This document shows, piece after piece, positions 24,763 through 31,632 of a stretch of 34,523 bases of DNA (the first letter of the stretch is position 1; the number at the start of each line of letters is the position of its first letter). The DNA comes from a virus. Made by a program: the position numbers and the translations under genes. A model generated the notes under the pieces. That model saw only the letters and a list, made by a program, of their open reading frames with translations. It had not been told where the DNA came from and made no database searches. The DNA lies in the IMG/VR virus record IMGVR_UViG_3300005617_000023, positions 1 to 34,523 of that record; one strand, written 5' to 3'.

Positions 24763-25430
24763 ACCGCGATATCCCCATTAAAGTAACTATTCATCTTTTC
24801 TTTAACAAAAGCTAAATCATTCGGAATGTTTCTATTCTCGAACATCCCAAGTGGACTTTTGGCGATATGTCTCGCATCGCCTTGGGTAATAAAAGTATAT
24901 TTCCCGTCTGCTACTTCTGTTTGTAAAACAGTGGAATATAAACCTTCAATGACGATCACATTATCAATCATCTTTCCTACCGTCTTAATCTTCATCTTTC
25001 CAGTTTCATTCGGTTCAGAATGGGTGAGGATAAAAATATCTAAATCCTCGCGGAGTGTTGGTAACATCTTTAATAATTGGTAAGCATGGTTACCCATCTC
25101 TGCAAATTTATCAAAGCCACGCTCCATGCAGCGACCCATAAATTCATCAGCCATTAGGTACTGAAAGTCATCCAAGATAAGGGTTTTAATGTCTGGGCGT
25201 GTACTATCAACCTTTTTGATTACCAATTTAATATGGTCGTAATTGGTCGAAGCGTAATAGTTTCCCGTTGCACCGTCTGGTGATACGCGAGTGTACATTC
25301 CCTTGTAGCCCCTGAATGGTAGGGGCTTGTTAAGAACATTGATAATAAATGTTTCTTCTGGGTTTAAATTACGTATTGATGTTGATTTGCCTGTACCGCT
25401 TTCACCCATAATGATCGATGTATTACTCAT
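24759..25430 (-). CDS. RecA-like AAA ATPase (phage NTP-binding protein)
   Basis: A 223-aa P-loop protein. Walker A is GESGTGKS (residues 9-16) and Walker B is LILDDF (84-89). ILTHSEPNE (about 135-143) is placed like a sensor motif. It belongs to the short single-domain ATPases found in phage recombination modules, including Sak4-like proteins, with a Gp157/SSB neighbourhood. It likely acts on single-stranded DNA with the SSB-like protein, in recombination or replication. Exact subfamily is uncertain. The start overlaps the upstream stop (ATGA). Confidence 0.8.
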   Translation of the reverse strand: MSNTSIIMGESGTGKSTSIRNLNPEETFIINVLNKPLPFRGYKGMYTRVSPDGATGNYYASTNYDHIKLVIKKVDSTRPDIKTLILDDFQYLMADEFMGRCMERGFDKFAEMGNHAYQLLKMLPTLREDLDIFILTHSEPNETGKMKIKTVGKMIDNVIVIEGLYSTVLQTEVADGKYTFITQGDARHIAKSPLGMFENRNIPNDLAFVKEKMNSYFNGDIAV

Positions 25431-25717
25431 GCTGCACCTCTATTTATCCACGTTACTTCACCATTCACTGCGTCATGTACTGGGCGTAAACCGGAATCAT
25501 ATTTTTGTTGGGCTTCAATGATGGGTAAATTTTCATTAACCAATTCTTGCAAGCGATCTAAGACTAATTCACGTAAAGTAATATCGTGGTCAATCGCATG
25601 GTCAATGAATCTCTTTAATTCATATTCAGGAAGGTAAGAAATGTCTAGTTGATATTCGCCCTTAACTTTAACGGCTTCATCAAGTAAAAATAATTTGATG
25701 TATTTGCGGGTATTCAT
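25427..25717 (-). CDS. Hypothetical protein, 96 aa
   Basis: Starts at ATG 25717 behind AAGGAG; a longer frame has no ribosome-binding site. The 96-aa product begins MNTRKYIKLFLLDEAVKVKG, then has a helical acidic core (ELKRFIDHAIDHDITLRELV) and a C-terminal VTWINRGAA. It overlaps both neighbours. Its place just upstream of the ATPase suggests a partner in the recombination module, but no domain is recognised. Confidence 0.65.
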   Translation of the reverse strand: MNTRKYIKLFLLDEAVKVKGEYQLDISYLPEYELKRFIDHAIDHDITLRELVLDRLQELVNENLPIIEAQQKYDSGLRPVHDAVNGEVTWINRGAA

Positions 25718-25845
25718 TATACAACTCCTTGTAAATCTTCGTGCCTGTCCTGACACAACTCACAGTAAACTAAATCATTAGTATTTTCACCATAATAGGA
25801 AACCATTAAGGCTTCCTCATGTTCACTATTATACGGGTTTAACAT
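25717..25845 (-). CDS. Small CxxC protein, 42 aa, first gene of leftward arm
   Basis: A 42-aa ORF behind GAGGAA, ending in a TAATG overlap with the next gene. It begins MLNPYNSEHEEALMVSYYG and contains C28-E-L-C31 then QDRHED, a possible half zinc site. It is the promoter-proximal gene of the leftward operon, about 35 bp downstream of the predicted -10. Function unknown. Confidence 0.55.
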   Translation of the reverse strand: MLNPYNSEHEEALMVSYYGENTNDLVYCELCQDRHEDLQGVV

Positions 25846-25879
25846 TTTTATTTCCTCATCACTAGTTGATAACGAGGTT

Positions 25880-25907
25880 AGATTAGCACATCACAGGATG
25901 ATGTCAA
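25880..25907 (-). promoter_or_regulatory. Leftward sigma70-like promoter
   Basis: On the minus strand, a perfect TTGACA (25907-25902) is followed after 16 bp by TGC-TAATCT (the -10 at 25885-25880), with the TG of an extended -10. It faces the leftward recombination operon. The -35 is perfect and the -10 is weak. Confidence 0.6.
25888..25904. promoter_or_regulatory. Dyad operator within the leftward promoter
   Basis: ACATCA-CAGGA-TGATGT is a perfect six-base inverted repeat with a five-base spacer, lying across the spacer and -35 of the leftward promoter. Placement and symmetry suggest a binding site for the XRE protein encoded just to the right. A related ATGATA/TATGAT-rich stretch at 25941-25965 near that gene may be a second site. 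Confidence 0.5.
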
Positions 25908-25949
25908 CTATTTTTGTGGTACACGAAACGAGATATTGCAAATATGATA

Positions 25950-25958
25950 TGTGATAAT
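25950..25958 (+). promoter_or_regulatory. Rightward extended -10 for the XRE gene
   Basis: TGT followed by GATAAT (25953-25958) is an extended -10 upstream of the XRE gene, whose Shine-Dalgarno AAGGAGAG follows. No good -35 is seen at 17 bp, so this is a tentative call. Confidence 0.35.
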
Positions 25959-25991
25959 ATATGATGCAACCCATTCAATAAGGAGAGTGTT

Positions 25992-26186
25992 ATGGATTTT
26001 AGCGATATGATAAAAAAAATAAGATGGGAATTGCGCTTATCTCAGCAAGCATTAGCTGACCAAATTGGTTGTAAACAAAATACAATTTCAGCATATGAAT
26101 TGGGAATTAGATCACCAAATTATTCAATCTTAAAGAAGATAGATGAATTTGCGAGAAAGAATAATTTAGATATTAAGTTGCTTTAG
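25992..26186 (+). CDS. XRE-family HTH regulator, 64 aa
   Basis: A 64-aa Cro/CI-type protein that is essentially one DNA-binding domain. Residues 17-38 (SQQALADQIGCKQNTISAYELG) are a clear helix-turn-helix, followed by RSPNYSILKKIDEFARKN. No dimerisation or protease domain is present, as in Cro-like proteins. AAGGAGAG precedes the ATG. It is divergent from the recombination operon and lies next to a dyad in that operon's promoter, so it probably represses it, and perhaps itself. Confidence 0.88.
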   Translation: MDFSDMIKKIRWELRLSQQALADQIGCKQNTISAYELGIRSPNYSILKKIDEFARKNNLDIKLL

Positions 26187-26468
26187 AGGGAAGGGGAAAC
26201 CCGCTGCTTGACCAGCGGGCTACGATCAAACTTACTTTGTGAAGGCGCATCATATATTACTTCTTTTTCTTTGCAACTTTTTTCTTTTTGTCTTTCTCTT
26301 TCATGAGGGAATGTCCTATATATTTATGCGGGATGTGGGAGTAATCTGATTTGACAAAAGGCGAGCTAGTCACTCGCCTCAAGTTCGTAAATCCATATAC
26401 ATAGCAAGGGTAATTTTAAAGTAAAAGCGTGAGATTGCAATACTTTAAATACTCTTTAAGGAAAGAAA
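26187..26468. other. Intergenic stretch with two hairpins and a tiny Lys-rich ORF
   Basis: A 282-bp gap. Hairpin 1 is CCCGCTG (26200-26206) with CAGCGGG (26213-26219). Hairpin 2 is GGCGAG (26360-26365) with CTCGCC (26373-26378), and on the minus strand it is followed by TTTT, like a terminator. Between them a minus-strand ORF at 26257-26304 would give a 15-aa peptide, MKEKDKKKKVAKKKK, without a strong ribosome-binding site. I see no convincing promoter for the next gene. Confidence 0.4.
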
Positions 26469-26813
26469 TTGAAACGTAAATCCGCTCCCTACGCTAAACC
26501 GCTTAAAGCACTCCTTGAGTCTGGAAAATTACCAACTAATTCAGTTTATTTATTTATTGGGAATAAATCTTGGGAAAAGGGTAAAAGTTCAACCATTGCC
26601 CGTCCTGATAGAACTATCGTTTTACCTCCTAATGATTGTGCTGCTAATTATGATTGGCCTGTTAATGCCTGCGATATTCTTATGATTGAAACCAGCCCTG
26701 TCACAAATGATTATATTGATACCATTGTTAGTATTTTATTTTCTAATGGTGCTGCACGCGTAACTCTTATATCAATTCTTAACCTCTTAACCATTTTCAA
26801 AAAGGATTTTTAA
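26469..26813 (+). CDS. VapE-adjacent hypothetical protein, 114 aa, TTG start
   Basis: A 114-aa protein with a TTG start preceded by AAGGAAAG. It contains NSVYLFIGNKSWEKGK, a middle RTIVLPPNDCAANYDWPVNACDILMIET and a final GAARVTLIS, suggesting a small alpha/beta fold with a Rossmann-like DILMIET strand. It is one base from the VapE-type gene and clearly co-transcribed. I recall similar small proteins beside phage helicases, but no function is established. Confidence 0.6.
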   Translation: MKRKSAPYAKPLKALLESGKLPTNSVYLFIGNKSWEKGKSSTIARPDRTIVLPPNDCAANYDWPVNACDILMIETSPVTNDYIDTIVSILFSNGAARVTLISILNLLTIFKKDF

Positions 26814-26814
26814 T

Positions 26815-28122
26815 ATGTCCGAAGATAATAGGCGACCTGATAAAACTTTTACAAAAGAAGAAATTGATAGTGTTAAAAAAGGATATGATAAAAATAATGA
26901 TGATGAAAGTATGAAGCATAAATTAATTTATGCTTTGTCTGAATATCCTCAAGTCAAAGAAATTCCCCTCACCAAAGAAATAAAAATAAAAGTGCTAGAT
27001 ACTTTTGAAAATCTAAAATGGCTTTTATCTAAATTTAATGCCCAAATTAAATATAATTTAATGACAAGGCGCAGGGAGATAACTATTCCTGGGCATCATA
27101 TCTCACCAGAGGATTTAGAAAATGAATCATTAATGCGAGTGCATTATCTTTCAACTTTGAATGATATGCCTACCAAATTATTGAATGAACATTTGCAAAC
27201 TATTGCGATGAGAAACTCTTATCATCCTATTGTTGATTGTGTTAAATCAAAAATATGGGATGGGGTTAAAAGATTAGATTCATTTGTTGAGACAATAAAA
27301 TCTAACGATCAAAAATTAAGTAATAAGTTAATTCGCACATGGATGACCGCTGCTATTGCTGCTGCGCATAGTATTGATGGTTTTACCAATCATGGTGCTA
27401 TTGTTTTACAAGGCGATCAAGGTATAGGAAAGACTGCTTGGGTTAAATCTCTCGACCCTATTAATTGTGGGGCAATAAAAGATGGCGCCATTCTTGATCC
27501 ATCTTATAAGGATTGCGTCATAGCATTATCCCAATATTGGATTGTAGAGTTAGGTGAGTTAGATGCCACCTATAAAAGTGCAGATATCGCCAGAATCAAA
27601 AGTTATATCACCATGAAGTCGGATAATATACGTAATCCTTACGCCCGTTTAGACCAGACGCGCCCGCGTCGAACTGCCTATATTGCCACTGTAAATAAAT
27701 CTAATTATTTGGTAGATGATACAGGAAATCGTCGTTGGTGGACAATAGAAGCGCTAGAAATCAATTATCAGCACAATTTTGACATGCAGCAGGTATGGGC
27801 TGAGGTTTATCATGAATGGAAGGGTGGTTCATTAACTTACCTAAATTCTAATTTACAGTCAGAAGTTAACCAATTGAATGAGGAACATGAGCAGATTGAC
27901 CCTCTTGAGGAGAAACTACTGTCAGCCTTTAATTGGGATACCCCACTTACCAAAAAGATGACTGTTACAGAAATCCTTGAAGCTATTCAATGGAAGCCTA
28001 TTGATCAAAAATCAGCCAATAAGGTGAGCCGTCTCTTAACTAAAATTACAGGTAAAAAAGCCATTAGAAACGGTAAAAAAGGGGAAAGAATGAGAGAAGT
28101 GCCTGCTAATTTTAGAGTATAG
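26815..28122 (+). CDS. VapE-like replicative helicase (primase-helicase family)
   Basis: A 435-aa protein of the virulence-associated E family, related to the helicase part of phage/satellite primase-helicases. Walker A GDQGIGKT (200-207), Walker B IVELGELD (243-250), sensor ATVNK (291-295) and arginine finger GNRRWW (304-309) are all present, as in superfamily 3 helicases. The N-terminus (1-100) lacks an obvious zinc or TOPRIM primase, so it may act as helicase/initiator alone. The iteron-like array directly downstream is a likely binding site. Confidence 0.85.
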   Translation: MSEDNRRPDKTFTKEEIDSVKKGYDKNNDDESMKHKLIYALSEYPQVKEIPLTKEIKIKVLDTFENLKWLLSKFNAQIKYNLMTRRREITIPGHHISPEDLENESLMRVHYLSTLNDMPTKLLNEHLQTIAMRNSYHPIVDCVKSKIWDGVKRLDSFVETIKSNDQKLSNKLIRTWMTAAIAAAHSIDGFTNHGAIVLQGDQGIGKTAWVKSLDPINCGAIKDGAILDPSYKDCVIALSQYWIVELGELDATYKSADIARIKSYITMKSDNIRNPYARLDQTRPRRTAYIATVNKSNYLVDDTGNRRWWTIEALEINYQHNFDMQQVWAEVYHEWKGGSLTYLNSNLQSEVNQLNEEHEQIDPLEEKLLSAFNWDTPLTKKMTVTEILEAIQWKPIDQKSANKVSRLLTKITGKKAIRNGKKGERMREVPANFRV

Positions 28123-28123
28123 A

Positions 28124-28386
28124 CTGTCAGCGAAATTTCATAGTCTGACAGTTCAAATTTTGTACCGTCAGCATTTACTGACAGTTCAAACTGTCAGTAC
28201 TGCCAGTTCAAAAAATGTACTGTCGGCCAAAAAATTTCTCTAAAAACATATATATACAGTTATACTGACAGTACTGACAGTATATATTGTATATAAGGGG
28301 AAAAGTAGGAAAAAGGGGGTAAAATGGTAATTTTGGGGTATTTAGAAAACGACTGTCAGTACTGTCAGCACTGTCAGTGCTGTCAG
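28124..28386. repeat. CTGTCAG repeat array: candidate replication origin
   Basis: Ten exact copies of CTGTCAG or its complement CTGACAG lie in 263 bp: forward at 28124, 28191, 28353, 28362, 28371 and 28380; reverse at 28145, 28178, 28265 and 28274. Three one-mismatch copies are at 28165, 28200 and 28220. Several are spaced exactly 9 bp apart, notably the last four. An AT-rich core (28227-28262 and 28281-28296) sits between them. Iterons plus an AT-rich unwinding region beside an SF3 helicase gene suggest an origin. An operator array is the alternative. Confidence 0.7.
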
Positions 28387-28412
28387 TTTTAATCAAAAAA
28401 TAGGAGTTAAAA

Positions 28413-28580
28413 ATGAAGTTTGAGTGGCAAGAAATATTTACAGGTAAAATGCGCGAAACCCATAGGGCGAAAGTATTTAATGGCTGGATTGTTCGACACA
28501 GGGAGATGTGGGACGGGGAAGGGGAATGTTTAAGTATGGTTTTTGTGCCTGACCCTAACCATGAGTGGAAAATCACTTAG
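28413..28580 (+). CDS. Conserved small phage protein, 55 aa
   Basis: A 55-aa ORF with TAGGAG six bases before its ATG, right after the repeat array. The sequence (FEWQEIFTGKMRETHRAKVF, then GWIVRHREMWDGEGE and SMVFVPDPNHEWKIT) matches a recurrent small phage protein with RAKVFxGWIVR and a VPDPxHEW ending. It has aromatic residues but no catalytic motif. Function unknown. Confidence 0.65.
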   Translation: MKFEWQEIFTGKMRETHRAKVFNGWIVRHREMWDGEGECLSMVFVPDPNHEWKIT

Positions 28581-28607
28581 GATTGACTAACCGGCAAGGA
28601 TGCCAAA

Positions 28608-29045
28608 ATGAAAGGAAGTTATTTTAAGGCTGTAAAATCTCTCTATGGCAGTACTTTGGATTTACCGCTACCCAAGGGTGGGGAAGAAAAGATCGTCCAA
28701 CCTGCGAAGCCCACGGAGGAACAGGAGCAGATTTGGGCGGCTACTTGGCTCGATAAGGCTGGCATACCCTACTTTCATATCCCAAATGGTGGGTATAGGA
28801 GGAAAGAGGAAGCGTATAAGCTCAAAGCTATGGGCGTTAAAGCAGGTGTGCCGGATATCTGCATACCACTGGCGAGAAAGGGTTACCACGGGCTGTATAT
28901 TGAGCTAAAGAGGGAATCTGGTGGGGTGCTGTCAGTCGCACAGAAATACTGGCGAGACATTTTTGTTAGGGAAGGTTATGCTTGGTTTGAAGCTAAAGGT
29001 GCTAAGGAATTGATAAATTATGTCCAAAAATACACGGAGAAGTAA
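28608..29045 (+). CDS. VRR-NUC nuclease
   Basis: A 145-aa nuclease of the VRR-NUC (virus-type replication-repair) family. The N-terminal QEQIWAATWLDKAGIPYFHIPNGG (about 38-62) is followed by GVKAGVPDICIP with D83, YIELKR with E99 and K101, and Q112, the PD-(D/E)XK metal site. Family members act on branched DNA such as Holliday junctions or flaps. AAGGATG precedes the ATG. Its neighbours suggest it serves replication or processing of concatemers before packaging. Confidence 0.85.
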   Translation: MKGSYFKAVKSLYGSTLDLPLPKGGEEKIVQPAKPTEEQEQIWAATWLDKAGIPYFHIPNGGYRRKEEAYKLKAMGVKAGVPDICIPLARKGYHGLYIELKRESGGVLSVAQKYWRDIFVREGYAWFEAKGAKELINYVQKYTEK

Positions 29046-29049
29046 GAGC

Positions 29050-29430
29050 ATGAATAAAGAAGTTAATGTTGTACATGACGTGGATGTAGTAGAAGTGAAG
29101 CAAACCGTACCAGTCACGCAAGAAGCCCCTGCAGAGCCTACAATCCAAGAATTAATCGCAGCAGCAGTCAAGGAAGCCTTGGCAGGATTAGTGCCAGTTG
29201 CACCCAGTCCCGCTGTTGGTAATCCGCCGCAAGTAAACATGGGTTTTAGCAGCCAGCCGAGTTACAAAAAAGTATCGAAAGGTTTTCCAGTGCAGCCCGG
29301 ACAAACTTGGTTAGACTTAAGCGATGCGCAGAGGAAGCAGTGGTTTGCCGAACATGAATCACGCTGGAAACAACGCTTTGGCATACAGAATAAAGGGGTG
29401 CAAGCGAATATGAATTGGACGCGTGGCTAA
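29050..29430 (+). CDS. Hypothetical protein, 126 aa
   Basis: The ATG at 29050 follows the stop of the nuclease gene; an ATG at 29020 is an alternative that lacks a Shine-Dalgarno. The first half is acidic and Val/Pro-rich (VEVKQTVPVTQEAPAEP, then an Ala-rich helix), followed by a low-complexity Pro/Gln linker and a basic C-terminal block (RKQWFAEHESRWKQRFGIQ). It may be a structural or lysis accessory protein. No family is recognised. Confidence 0.55.
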   Translation: MNKEVNVVHDVDVVEVKQTVPVTQEAPAEPTIQELIAAAVKEALAGLVPVAPSPAVGNPPQVNMGFSSQPSYKKVSKGFPVQPGQTWLDLSDAQRKQWFAEHESRWKQRFGIQNKGVQANMNWTRG

Positions 29431-29432
29431 GT

Positions 29433-29960
29433 ATGGCAAATTTTGATAAGGCAGTACAATTTATATTGTCAAATGAAGGTGGCTACGTTGACAATCCGCA
29501 TGATGATGGGCTGGCCACAAATTTTGGTATTTCCCTGCGTTTTTTGCAGTCATTGCCGGTTGAGTCGTTGAGAAAATATGGGTTCTTTGGCGATTTAACC
29601 CCTGATGATGTAAGGGAAATAAATGAGGATAGGGCGATAGCCATTTATCGTGGCGAATTTTGGGATATAGCCCCGTTTGAGATGATAACGAATCAAGATA
29701 GGGCTAATTACATTTTTGATTGCTGCGTTAACCATGGGATAGGCACAGGCGTGAAAATGGTGCAACGATCAACTTGGCCACTCATGGATGAAAATAAAAG
29801 GTTAGTCGATGATGGTATTATGGGGGAAAGGACGATAAGCGAGATTAATCATTGTGCGTTTCTATTGATGACGCTAATGGCTACACGTGCGGAGTTCTAT
29901 CGCGGTCTTGGTAAGGGAGAGTTTATCAATGGTTGGCTTAAGAGATGTTATCGAATTTAG
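29433..29960 (+). CDS. Endolysin, GH108 N-acetylmuramidase-like
   Basis: A 175-aa lysozyme starting at ATG 29433, a start that gives the family-typical MANFDKAVQFILSNEGGYV. The Glu at residue 15 in EGGY is the expected catalytic residue of GH108. TNFGIS follows near 30-35. A C-terminal block (VDDGIMGERTISEIN) resembles the peptidoglycan-binding-3 region. It lacks a signal peptide, so release depends on the holin encoded next with a 32-base overlap. It cuts host peptidoglycan at lysis. Confidence 0.88.
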   Translation: MANFDKAVQFILSNEGGYVDNPHDDGLATNFGISLRFLQSLPVESLRKYGFFGDLTPDDVREINEDRAIAIYRGEFWDIAPFEMITNQDRANYIFDCCVNHGIGTGVKMVQRSTWPLMDENKRLVDDGIMGERTISEINHCAFLLMTLMATRAEFYRGLGKGEFINGWLKRCYRI

Positions 29961-30180
29961 CCCTAGGTTTTTAAAGAATATGGCTTATTTGGTGACGCTT
30001 GGATTTTTTGCAGCGCTGTTTTTATTATTCATGCCATGGCAACTGAATGGGGATGAAAAAAACCTGTTGAGTATGTTAGTTGGAATGTTGGCAAGTAAAT
30101 GGCAAACTATCATTGATTTCTTTTTCGGTTCATCACGAAACACTCAAGGAGATGTAAAGACATGGACGCAATCACAGTAA
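29929..30180 (+). CDS. Holin
   Basis: An 83-aa protein starting at ATG 29929 behind AAGGGAGAG, overlapping the endolysin. Residues 17-37 form a transmembrane helix (MAYLVTLGFFAALFLLFM). A second, weaker segment (LLSMLVGMLASKWQTIIDFF) is followed by FFGSSRNTQGD. The closing FFGSS plus a charged tail is common in small phage holins. It would form the pore that releases or activates the endolysin. Confidence 0.75.
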   Translation: MVGLRDVIEFSPRFLKNMAYLVTLGFFAALFLLFMPWQLNGDEKNLLSMLVGMLASKWQTIIDFFFGSSRNTQGDVKTWTQSQ

Positions 30181-30383
30181 ATAAACCCGCTAAAAAAGCT
30201 GTTGAAATTGATGCCAATCAAGGTGGAAATAAAGCAGCAGAACGCCCAGGCGCAAACAAAGGTATGGTTGATCATCACATGGTTGATCGGATTGACCATG
30301 CTAAACATCACGCTAATGCGAAGCGCGCAATGAATGATATGGGACATTACAATGTTTCTTATTTTGATGGTGGGATGAAATAA
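30162..30383 (+). CDS. Hypothetical His/Asn-rich protein, 73 aa
   Basis: A 73-aa protein behind AAGGAG, overlapping the holin gene. It is very polar and contains MVDHHMVDRIDHAKHHANAK, a His-rich stretch that may bind metal, then HYNVSYFDGGMK. No signal peptide or membrane segment, so it is not an obvious spanin. It overlaps the next gene by one base. Function unknown. Confidence 0.55.
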   Translation: MDAITVNKPAKKAVEIDANQGGNKAAERPGANKGMVDHHMVDRIDHAKHHANAKRAMNDMGHYNVSYFDGGMK

Positions 30384-30568
30384 TGCGTACTACACGCATG
30401 ATTCACACGCTCACATATTATGACGGGGGAGAACGTCATGATTCTAAACCTTCGCCTAAATCAATGGTAACTGCAAAAGATGATACGGTTAAACCAAAGA
30501 AGAAAGGTGAATTTAAGAAGGTGAAGAAAGGCAAAAATAATTACTACAATTATGAGCCTATGAGATAA
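30383..30568 (+). CDS. Basic hypothetical protein, 61 aa
   Basis: A 61-aa ORF in a TAATG overlap with its neighbour. The C-terminal half is Lys-rich (KPKKKGEFKKVKKGKNNYYN). The N-terminal YYDGGERHDSKP echoes SYFDGGMK of the gene before it, so the two may be related by old duplication or share a surface. Function unknown. It is followed by a GC hairpin. Confidence 0.5.
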   Translation: MRTTRMIHTLTYYDGGERHDSKPSPKSMVTAKDDTVKPKKKGEFKKVKKGKNNYYNYEPMR

Positions 30569-30574
30569 GAAGGG

Positions 30575-30593
30575 TAGGGGCGCAATGCCCCTA
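30575..30593 (+). terminator. Hairpin after lysis genes (weak terminator)
   Basis: TAGGGGC (30575-30581) pairs perfectly with GCCCCTA (30587-30593) over a five-base loop, followed by ACTTATTT rather than a clean T-run. It may attenuate transcription or protect the lysis mRNA. Confidence 0.5.
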
Positions 30594-30625
30594 ACTTATT
30601 TAACATTAGCAAAAGGAATTTGCGA

Positions 30626-31048
30626 ATGACACACGCTGGAGGTAGGCCAACATTATTCGGTGCAGAGATGACAAAGGTTATCTTGCAAGCCATTGAAGAT
30701 GTTTTAGTGCTTAATCAAGTAGCTGGTGCTGCCCGTATTACTAGGCAAACTTTGCATAATTGGCTAACTGATGGTCGTGCAGATATAGAAGCGGGCAATC
30801 TCACGGAAAAAGCCAAGTTTTTTTACGATGTAAAGAGTGCGCAGAGTGAAGAGATAAGGAAATTACAGGCTAATATTAAGAAAGCAATACCAAATTGGCA
30901 ATCACAAGCATGGTTATTGGAAAGATGTTTTCGTGAAGATTTTGGTGCCGATGCAGGAATTATTAATGAGTTATTAATGAAGTGTGAAAAGCTTGAAAAT
31001 GATTTCAAACGCATGAATGATAATCAAGGAGTGATTAATCATGGCTGA
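30626..31048 (+). CDS. terS: Terminase small subunit
   Basis: A 140-aa protein from ATG 30626, eight bases after AAAAGGA. The start THAGGRPTLFG, followed by a helix-turn-helix segment (AGAARITRQTLHNWLTDGRA, about 34-53) and a helical C-terminus with IPNWQSQAWLLERCFREDFG, fits small terminases that recognise packaging DNA and stimulate the large subunit. It sits just after the lysis genes and about 11 kb from terL. Confidence 0.78.
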   Translation: MTHAGGRPTLFGAEMTKVILQAIEDVLVLNQVAGAARITRQTLHNWLTDGRADIEAGNLTEKAKFFYDVKSAQSEEIRKLQANIKKAIPNWQSQAWLLERCFREDFGADAGIINELLMKCEKLENDFKRMNDNQGVINHG

Positions 31049-31223
31049 GAAATGGATACAAAAAGCCATAAAGAAAAAAGGTGCGTTGAGAAAAGAATTA
31101 GGTGTAAAAAAGGGTAAGAAAATACCTGCAAAAAAATTAGCGAAGGCAGCTAAGAAAGGCGGCAAATTAGGGAAGAGGGCAAGGTTAGCTGAAACCCTCA
31201 AAAAATTAAGGAAGAAGAAATGA
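31041..31223 (+). CDS. Lys-rich protein, MAEKWIQKAIKKKGAL type
   Basis: A 60-aa, extremely basic protein that overlaps terS and lies behind AAGGAG. MAEKWIQKAIKKKGALRKEL, then KIPAKKLAKAAKKGGKLGK and LAETLKKLRKKK, match a widely recurring phage protein of unknown function. A role in DNA condensation or in the virion is plausible, given the charge, but not shown. Confidence 0.65.
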   Translation: MAEKWIQKAIKKKGALRKELGVKKGKKIPAKKLAKAAKKGGKLGKRARLAETLKKLRKKK

Positions 31224-31447
31224 CAGAGATTGTTGAACAATTAAAAGAAAGGTTATTATCTGAGTTAAATTTTAATTATAAATCATTCATGGGTACAATC
31301 CATCAATTGGATAACCAATTTAGTCCAGATGCAGTAAGGTTTTTTAACGTGGGTTATATGTGTTACCGCGAAGCTATCAGTCTTATTCAAGCACCACCTC
31401 TCCCACCTCCTGTTAATGATACAACTCAACCACAAGAAGCTGCATGA
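31220..31447 (+). CDS. Hypothetical protein, 75 aa
   Basis: A 75-aa ORF coupled to both neighbours (ATGA overlaps). It is mixed helical (MTEIVEQLKERLLSELNFNY and FFNVGYMCYREAISLIQ), with a disordered Pro-rich C-terminus (APPLPPPVNDTTQ). No known domain. It lies in the small-gene run after terS. Confidence 0.55.
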   Translation: MTEIVEQLKERLLSELNFNYKSFMGTIHQLDNQFSPDAVRFFNVGYMCYREAISLIQAPPLPPPVNDTTQPQEAA

Positions 31448-31632
31448 TACCCCAAATTTATTTTGATAAGATTAAAAATTATTTCAATGGTGATACGGCT
31501 AAGACATGGTTATGGTTTAAGGCTAATAATCCATCTTTGGGCGGTATTTCACCTTTGGAAATGATAAAGTGTGGTCGCGTTGAGAAGCTAAAAAAATTTA
31601 TTGATTGTAGATTAGAGGGATATTTGCCGTGA
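31444..31632 (+). CDS. Solo MbcA/ParS/Xre antitoxin C-terminal domain (DUF2384)-like
   Basis: A 62-aa protein made only of the toxin-binding part of MbcA/ParS-type antitoxins: AKTWLWFKANNPSLGGISPLE, then MIKCGRVEKLKKFID. The NPxLGGxSPxEMI...GRxEKLxxFI core is the family signature. No DNA-binding domain and no RES-type toxin gene are nearby, so it is not a standard toxin-antitoxin pair. It could act as an antitoxin mimic against a host toxin or as an unrelated regulator. Coupled by ATGA overlaps. Confidence 0.75.
   Translation: MIPQIYFDKIKNYFNGDTAKTWLWFKANNPSLGGISPLEMIKCGRVEKLKKFIDCRLEGYLP

Noticed and set aside
26200-26219. Terminator after the XRE gene
   Set aside because: The stem is good but no T-run follows on the plus strand, so I list it only as a hairpin in the gap.
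28124-28386. CRISPR array
   Set aside because: Units are 7-9 bp, in both orientations, and lack spacer-sized intervals; they fit iterons, not CRISPR repeats.
28208-28576. A 122-aa minus-strand ORF over the repeat array
   Set aside because: Its TDSTDSADSTDS stretch is just the CTGTCAG repeats read backwards, and it covers the 55-aa plus-strand gene, which has a proper ribosome-binding site.
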